64,000 bases of DNA, from NCBI RefSeq assembly GCF_002024165.1, contig NZ_MWQN01000002.1, forward strand, positions 744,001 to 808,000, given 5' to 3'. The notes under the pieces are model-generated. The model did not search any database. It was not told where the DNA came from and worked only from the letters and a program-made list of their open reading frames with translations. This DNA is from Embleya scabrispora. GTDB lineage: Bacteria > Actinomycetota > Actinomycetes > Streptomycetales > Streptomycetaceae. Of this stretch, positions 59,209 through 64,000 are shown one piece after another. The first letter of the stretch is position 1. Each line of letters opens with the position of its first letter. Made by a program: the position numbers and the translations under genes.

Positions 59209-61785
59209 TCAGTAGCTCGTCGTCACCGTGGTGCCGGCGAACGCCTGCTTTCCGTAGAGGGAGATGTAGTGGTAGCCCTCGTGCGGTGCGGTGATGGTCA
59301 GGGTCTCCGCGTTGCCCGTCCGGGTGGACTTGGCGGTGTAGGCCGTGGTCGTGGCCCAGTTGTCACTGTTGTAGTAGAGGTCGGCGTTGCCGGTGCCGCC
59401 GGCGGTGACGATGTTCAGGCGCGCGGTCCCCGCCGGGATGTAGACGTAGAACCAGGCGGTTCCGTTCGCGCCGGCCGAGACCGAGCCGCGGCTGCAGTTC
59501 TTGCCCAGGACTCGGGTGTCGGGGTCGGTGCACTCGGTGGTGCCTCCGCCGCCGGTGACCGTGACGTTGTGGCTGACGGTCGCGGTGGCGCCGCCGTTGT
59601 CGGTGACGGTCAGCTTCACCGTGTAGGTGCCGGCCGCGTACGTCTTGGTCGGGTTGGCCGCGGTCGAGGTGGTGCCGTCGCCGAAGTCCCAGGCGCGGGA
59701 GGCGATGGTGCCGTCCGAGTCGGTGGAGGTGTCGGTGAAGGCGACCGACGTACCGCTGACCGCGCTGGTGAACTCGGCCGTCGGCGGGCGGTTGGTGGGC
59801 GTGCCGCCGCCGCACTCGCCCGCGGCGCAGGCGGCCAGCCAGGTGTACCAGTCGCTGTCGTAGCGGGTGCCGATGGTGGAGGTCAGGAAGGTGCGCGCGC
59901 CGGCCCAGTCGCCGGTGCGGTAGTAGCCGAGCAGGCGGGTGATGTCCGCCGGGTGCTTTTGCAGCATGTAGCGCACGCCGAGGTAGCCCCAGCGGTAGAT
60001 GCGGGTCGTGTCGTGGGAGTAGGTGGTGTCGAAGACGGTACTCAGCGCGTAGGTGTGCTTGCCCGCCTCGGTGATCGCGGCGTCGTAGGGCAGATTGCGG
60101 TAGGAGTAGGAGACGTACTCCGCGAAGCCCTCGATCCACCAGATGGTCGGGGTGGTCACGCCCGCGTCGAAGTCGCCGAACATGTCGAACCGGCCGTCGA
60201 GGTAGTGCGTGTACTCGTGGTTGAGGTTCCAGATCTCGAACGCGGGCCGGGTCCACTCGGCCTCGTAGGCGATGAACCGGGGCTGGTTGCCGGCCGCGCT
60301 CGGGTCGCCCTCCAGGTACATGCCGCCGTTGTTGGTGTCGATGCCGAAGATGGCGCCGGCGTAGGTCTGGTAGTCGGCGCTGGAGTGGAAGACCACCACC
60401 TCGATCGTGGTGTTGCGGTCGTTGGCCACCGCGCCGCTGTCCTTGACCACACCGTGGAAGTACGAGTCCTGGTTGCGCAGGCTCGTGCAGGCGGTGGCCA
60501 GGTTGGCCTGGCTGATCTCCTGGGCCCGGATGTGGATGCTCGGGCTACAGGTGTAGTCGATGGTCAGCACCGCGGCGATCAGCCGCGCCTGGAGGTCGCA
60601 GGTGTCGTAATAGGCGCACTGTGCCCTGTCGTAGTAGTCGGTGCCCTCGGCCAGCGCGACCCACATCGCGGCGGTCGGCCCGGTGATCGAGGTGGCGCTC
60701 AGGTGCGCGCGCACCATCGGGCGCACCCGGGACTGCAGGCTCGCGTACTGGAGGAAGCGGGCCAGTTCGCGGCCCGCGTTGACGGTCAGATAGGCCCGGT
60801 CGGTGCCGAGCAGGTCCCGGTGTGCCCGCGCGAAGGCGTCGACCGCGTCGACGGTGCTCGGGTCGGACTGCACGGCGGTGACGAACTCGGGTACCTGGTG
60901 GCCGCGGAAGAGCACGGTGAAGACGTTGTTGACCGAGGCCTTCATCCACCACGACGCGTCGTACGAGCTGTTGTAGCCCGCCAACAGCCGCTTGACCACG
61001 TAGAGATAGCGGGCGTTCTCCTGGGCGCTGTCGATCAGGGTGACCGCCTCGGCCAGCGTCTCGCCGTTGGCGTCGGTGACGTCCGAGGAGTGCGAGTTGG
61101 CGAAGAAGGCGTCCAGACCGGAGCGGATCGCGGTCTTCAGCGCGGGACCGTAAGTGCCCACCGTGGTGGGGTCGTACCACTGCACGTAGTAGCCCGCCCG
61201 CAGGAAGAGCACCACCTGCGGCGCGCCCGTGCCGGCGTTGCCCGGGTAGGAGCCGGCGAGGTCGCGCAGCGCGTAGGCGACCGTGGTCATCTGCTCTTCG
61301 CGGAAGATCGAGCGGGCGTTGGTCCCGGAGACGGTGAACAGTGTGTTCACGCACTCCGTCGTCGACGCCTTGATCTGCGTGACCAGCGCGGCGCCGGTAC
61401 GGCTCGCGAAGTCGGCGACCGAGCAACCCGCCGCGACGGCACGCTGGTTCGCCGCGGCCATCGACGGCCGGGCCGGCCGGGCGGCCGACGCCGGATCGTC
61501 GTAGTCGCGCCGGGCGTTGTCGGACGCGTTCGCGGCCAGCGGCGGCCGGTCGGGGACCGGCAGCGGCGTGCCCCGGGTGTGTGGGGACCGGTCGGCCGAG
61601 GCGCTGGGGGGCGCGCCGGGCGGTGCGGCCACGGGGATCGGGGTCGCCGCCGCGCCGGGATCGGCGGGGGCGGCCGATCCGGGCTGGGTGAACAACCCGA
61701 AGCCCATGGCGAGCGATACGGCAACCACCGCGACGCGGCGGAGTCTTCCCTGTCGTGCGGGATCGGTTGATCGATTGGTTCGCAA
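59209..61785 (-). CDS. Secreted microbial collagenase (peptidase M9) with PKD and PPC domains
   Basis: An 858-residue extracellular metalloprotease. Signal peptide to about residue 45 (AVVAVSLAMGFGLFTQPGSAAPA), a Pro-rich propeptide, an M9 activator region, then the catalytic domain with zinc motif NHEYTHYLDG (HExxH; about residues 510-519) and the downstream Glu in IEGFAEYVSYSY. A PKD domain (about 665-745: AWDFGDGTTS) and a C-terminal PPC domain (GYHYISLYG) follow. The start is TTG 61785, with AAGGAG 7 nt upstream; longer frames lack a ribosome site and push the signal peptide inward. It probably feeds on collagen or other proteins. Confidence 0.87.
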   Translation of the reverse strand: MRTNRSTDPARQGRLRRVAVVAVSLAMGFGLFTQPGSAAPADPGAAATPIPVAAPPGAPPSASADRSPHTRGTPLPVPDRPPLAANASDNARRDYDDPASAARPARPSMAAANQRAVAAGCSVADFASRTGAALVTQIKASTTECVNTLFTVSGTNARSIFREEQMTTVAYALRDLAGSYPGNAGTGAPQVVLFLRAGYYVQWYDPTTVGTYGPALKTAIRSGLDAFFANSHSSDVTDANGETLAEAVTLIDSAQENARYLYVVKRLLAGYNSSYDASWWMKASVNNVFTVLFRGHQVPEFVTAVQSDPSTVDAVDAFARAHRDLLGTDRAYLTVNAGRELARFLQYASLQSRVRPMVRAHLSATSITGPTAAMWVALAEGTDYYDRAQCAYYDTCDLQARLIAAVLTIDYTCSPSIHIRAQEISQANLATACTSLRNQDSYFHGVVKDSGAVANDRNTTIEVVVFHSSADYQTYAGAIFGIDTNNGGMYLEGDPSAAGNQPRFIAYEAEWTRPAFEIWNLNHEYTHYLDGRFDMFGDFDAGVTTPTIWWIEGFAEYVSYSYRNLPYDAAITEAGKHTYALSTVFDTTYSHDTTRIYRWGYLGVRYMLQKHPADITRLLGYYRTGDWAGARTFLTSTIGTRYDSDWYTWLAACAAGECGGGTPTNRPPTAEFTSAVSGTSVAFTDTSTDSDGTIASRAWDFGDGTTSTAANPTKTYAAGTYTVKLTVTDNGGATATVSHNVTVTGGGGTTECTDPDTRVLGKNCSRGSVSAGANGTAWFYVYIPAGTARLNIVTAGGTGNADLYYNSDNWATTTAYTAKSTRTGNAETLTITAPHEGYHYISLYGKQAFAGTTVTTSY

Positions 61786-61997
61786 AGACCGTCTCCTTGC
61801 GGAACAGAGGGCACGCGCCCGCGCGCCTCCGATGAGGGGTGGTGCAACGGCATGAGCGGTTTCGTCGCCGGCCCCGTTTCGGGGAGAGAGGCGGAGCCGG
61901 CGCGTGCGTGGTACTGCTCGCTGTCTCGCCGAAGAGCCAACGGTGGCAAGGCAGTTGGTGCCGCCGTGGACCGGAAGGGGAGCGTCCGGACCGCTGC

Positions 61998-62016
61998 GTG
62001 ACATGTACCATGTCAC
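61998..62016. promoter_or_regulatory. 19-bp palindrome upstream of the collagenase
   Basis: GTGACATG-TAC-CATGTCAC has perfect 8-bp arms around a 3-bp centre. It lies 213 nt before the collagenase start and 117 nt before the first DasR-type box. The cognate regulator is unknown. Confidence 0.5.
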
Positions 62017-62132
62017 AAATCACATTTTGCGTGAAGGGGTATCGAACACCGAGTGCGGCCAACGAAACGGCAGCGGGCCCGGGGGAGTTCGGGCGGGCCG
62101 ATTTTGCCGGGACTTGCCGGCACCTCACTGCT

Positions 62133-62175
62133 ACTGGTCTAGACCTTGATTATTGGTCCAGACCTTCATTACGCT
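62133..62175 (+). promoter_or_regulatory. Chitinase promoter with two DasR-type (dre) boxes
   Basis: ACTGGTCTAGACCTTG (62133-62148) and TTGGTCCAGACCTT (62153-62166) match the DasR consensus, an extended TGGTCTAGACCA. They form the direct repeat typical of Streptomyces chitinase promoters. TTGATT (62146-62151) and TACGCT (62170-62175) with an 18-bp spacer form the overlapping promoter. DasR released by phosphorylated amino sugars would induce transcription. Confidence 0.85.
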
Positions 62176-62255
62176 CGCCCTACTGTGTGAGCCGGACAAC
62201 CCGGCTCATTGTGGGGCACAGGTTCTCCGTCGGATCCCGAAATCCAGGAGCACCC

Positions 62256-64000
62256 ATGGCCATCGGAACCGTGAGGCGCACCAAACGCACCAAGCCAGGC
62301 AAGAGATTCATCGCCATCTGTGCGAGCCTGCTCCTCCCGCTCGCCGCGATGGTCGGCCTGTCCGCCGCACCCGCGCAAGCCGCCGCAGGCGCCACCGCGA
62401 CCTTCGCCAAAACCTCCGACTGGGGGGGCGGTTTCCAGGGGGAGTGGACGATCAAGAACACCGGTACCACCGCCGTCACGGCCTGGACCGTCGAGTGGGA
62501 CTTCCCCGCCGGCACCTCCGTGGGCGCGTACTGGGACGCCTTGATCACCTCGTCCGGAACGCACTACACCGCCAAGAACCGTACCTACAACGGCTCGGTC
62601 GCGCCCGGGGCGAGCGTCAAGTTCGGCTTCGTCGGCTCCGGCCCCGGAAGTCCCAGTGGCTGCAAGATCAACGGCGGCCCCTGTGACGGCGTACCGCCGA
62701 CCGACAACCCGCCGAGCGCGCCCGGCCAGCCGAGCGCGACCGCGACCACCTCGACCTCCATCTCGCTGAGCTGGGGCGCGGCCACCGACGACCACGGCGT
62801 CAAGAACTACGACGTCTACCGCGGCACTTCCGTGGTCGCCACGGTCACCGGCACCGCGTACACCGACACCGGTCTGAGCGCCGACACCGCGTACACGTAC
62901 AAGATCGTGGCGCGGGACAGCATCGACCAGACCGGACCCGCGTCGCCGACGGCCACGCTGCGCACGGCCCCCGGCGGCGGTACCGACACACCCCCGACCG
63001 CCCCCGGCACACCGACGGCGAGCAGCGTGAACGACACGTCGCTCACCCTCAACTGGACGGCGGCCACCGACGACCACGGCGTCAAGAACTACGACGTCCT
63101 GCGCGGCGGCAGCAAGATCGCCACCGTCACCGGGACCACGTACAACGACACCGGCCTGACCGCGAACACCACCTACACGTACACCGTGGTGGCTCGCGAC
63201 ACCATCGACCAGACCGGTCCGGCCAGTGCGCCGCTCACCGTCAAGACCACCGGCGGCGGCACCCCGGGCGGCGAGTACTTCCGCGTGGGCTACTTCGTGC
63301 AGTGGGGCATCTACGGCCGCGCCTACACGATGAAGTCGCTGGACACCACCGGTGCCGCGGCCAAGCTCACGCACATCAACTACTCCTTCTCCAACATCGA
63401 CCCGGTCAACCTGACCTGCCTCAACGGCGTCACCAAGGCCACCACCCCGGGTCCGCAGGACCCGAACCAGGGTGACGGCGCGGGCGACTCGTGGGCGGAC
63501 TACGAAAAGGGCTTCAGCGCCGGGGAATCCGTCAACGGCACCACCGACACGTGGGACCAGCCGTTGGCCGGAAACTTCAACCAGCTCAAGCAACTCAAGG
63601 CGAAGTACCCGAAGTTGAAGGCGCTGATCTCGGTCGGCGGCTGGACGTACAGCCGGTACTTCTCCGACGTCGCCAAGACCGACGCGTCGCGGCAGAAGTT
63701 CGCCAAGTCCTGCGTGGACATGTACCTCAAGGGCAACCTGCCGGTGACCGGCGGACGCGGCGGCAACGGTGTCGCGGCCGGGATCTTCGACGGCTTCGAC
63801 CTCGACTGGGAGTGGCCGGGCGCCGAGGGTCACGCGGGCAACCACATCTCCGCGGACGACAAGAACAACCTGACCCTGCTGATGGCCGAGTTCCGCAAGC
63901 AGATGGACGCGTACGGCCAGACCACGGGCAAGCACTACCTGCTCACCGCGTTCACCCCCGCCGACCCCGGCAAGCTGGACGTGGGCTGGGACATCACCAC
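62256..64000 (+). CDS. Secreted modular chitinase: CBM2, two FnIII, GH18 (3' end beyond window)
   Basis: At least 581 residues, open at the window end. The signal peptide ends near APAQAA (about residue 46). A CBM2 cellulose/chitin-binding module follows (about 48-148, TFAKTSDWGGGFQGEWTIKN to CKINGGPCDG), then two near-identical FnIII repeats, each with ATDDHGVKNYDV (about 152-235 and 248-335), and a GH18 domain from about 345 with SVGGWTYSRYFSD and the catalytic DGFDLDWE at 512-519 (Glu519). ATG 62256 has AGGAG 5 nt upstream. It is regulated through DasR boxes. The CBM2-FnIII-GH18 layout is common in Streptomyces chitinases. Confidence 0.92.
   Translation, partial: MAIGTVRRTKRTKPGKRFIAICASLLLPLAAMVGLSAAPAQAAAGATATFAKTSDWGGGFQGEWTIKNTGTTAVTAWTVEWDFPAGTSVGAYWDALITSSGTHYTAKNRTYNGSVAPGASVKFGFVGSGPGSPSGCKINGGPCDGVPPTDNPPSAPGQPSATATTSTSISLSWGAATDDHGVKNYDVYRGTSVVATVTGTAYTDTGLSADTAYTYKIVARDSIDQTGPASPTATLRTAPGGGTDTPPTAPGTPTASSVNDTSLTLNWTAATDDHGVKNYDVLRGGSKIATVTGTTYNDTGLTANTTYTYTVVARDTIDQTGPASAPLTVKTTGGGTPGGEYFRVGYFVQWGIYGRAYTMKSLDTTGAAAKLTHINYSFSNIDPVNLTCLNGVTKATTPGPQDPNQGDGAGDSWADYEKGFSAGESVNGTTDTWDQPLAGNFNQLKQLKAKYPKLKALISVGGWTYSRYFSDVAKTDASRQKFAKSCVDMYLKGNLPVTGGRGGNGVAAGIFDGFDLDWEWPGAEGHAGNHISADDKNNLTLLMAEFRKQMDAYGQTTGKHYLLTAFTPADPGKLDVGWDIT

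Larger units (their letters stand above)
61786..62255. other. Divergent regulatory region between collagenase and chitinase
   Basis: A 470-nt gap with no gene. The collagenase side contains a 19-bp palindrome (61998-62016); the chitinase side contains two DasR-type boxes and a promoter (62133-62175). The rest shows no recognisable feature. Confidence 0.6.

Noticed and set aside
59185-61770. An 861-codon forward frame opposite the collagenase
   Set aside because: Antisense artefact; the reverse frame carries the HExxH motif and PKD and PPC domains.
62169-63935. A 588-codon reverse frame opposite the chitinase
   Set aside because: The forward frame encodes signal peptide, CBM2, FnIII and GH18 with the catalytic motif, so the reverse frame is a shadow.
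1-64000. tRNA, rRNA, insertion sequence, prophage or integrase genes
   Set aside because: None was seen on either strand; no transposase, recombinase or terminal inverted repeats were recognised.

Overview
The window is high-GC actinomycete DNA, most probably from a Streptomyces or a close relative (Embleya, Kitasatospora). The evidence is near-universal G/C in third codon positions, leaderless promoters (a TAnnnT -10 box about 7 nt before ATG), DasR-type sites before a chitinase, a c-di-AMP riboswitch plus a Crp site before an Rpf-type muralytic gene, a SAM_DUF574 methyltransferase, mycothiol-linked DinB-like proteins, and the interspersed repeat with core CGCCGGACGGGCT that is common in Streptomyces genomes. 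I see no rRNA, tRNA, CRISPR array, transposase, integrase or phage gene.

Layout. 0-2 kb: the end of a secreted GH18 chitinase. 2.1-5.6 kb: a reverse-strand block (flavin/F420 split-barrel protein, MMPL transporter, HD phosphohydrolase). 5.9-13.2 kb: mostly forward-strand genes (degenerate P-loop kinase-like protein, TetR regulator, HelD-type helicase, SGNH-like protein lacking its serine, zinc-independent ribosomal protein L31, SAM methyltransferase). 13.2-17.2 kb: a reverse-strand run (Gfo/Idh oxidoreductase, two small proteins, enoyl-CoA hydratase coupled to an SCO6745-like protein), facing a MocR regulator. 19-25.2 kb: TetR plus DHA2 exporter, then a translationally coupled ABC ATPase/FtsX-like permease pair. 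25.3-27.4 kb: coupled secreted polysaccharide-deacetylase-like and beta-propeller lipoproteins. 28-32.7 kb: peptidase E, a toroid-fold-like protein, a secreted unknown and a secreted GDPD. 32.8-34.7 kb: an rpfA-like cell-wall hydrolase with a layered regulatory leader.

35-59 kb is a carbohydrate-catabolism region. On the reverse strand lie GlcF- and GlcD-like oxidase subunits and a sugar-type SDR. Divergent from them is an IclR regulator, followed by a forward run: FAH-family hydrolase, SMP-30 lactonase, zinc dehydrogenase, GH4 glycosidase, amidohydrolase, ABC sugar importer (two permeases and a binding protein, no ATPase) and a frameshifted secreted spherulin-4/FnIII protein. After an aldo/keto reductase and a GNAT-AAA+ fusion comes a compact L-rhamnose operon (isomerase, aldolase-dehydrogenase fusion, kinase, LacI regulator). 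Near-identical pseudo-palindromes (TTCC, 7 nt, GGAA) in the SDR/iclR gap and before the FAH gene suggest one IclR regulon. A perfect TGAAACGTTTCA palindrome before the rhamnose isomerase is the likely LacI operator. My inference is that a non-phosphorylating deoxy-sugar route (lactonase, SDR, FAH hydrolase, lactate-type oxidase) sits beside the phosphorylating rhamnose route.

59-64 kb: a secreted M9 collagenase facing a modular chitinase (CBM2, two FnIII, GH18) that runs off the window and carries two DasR-type boxes.
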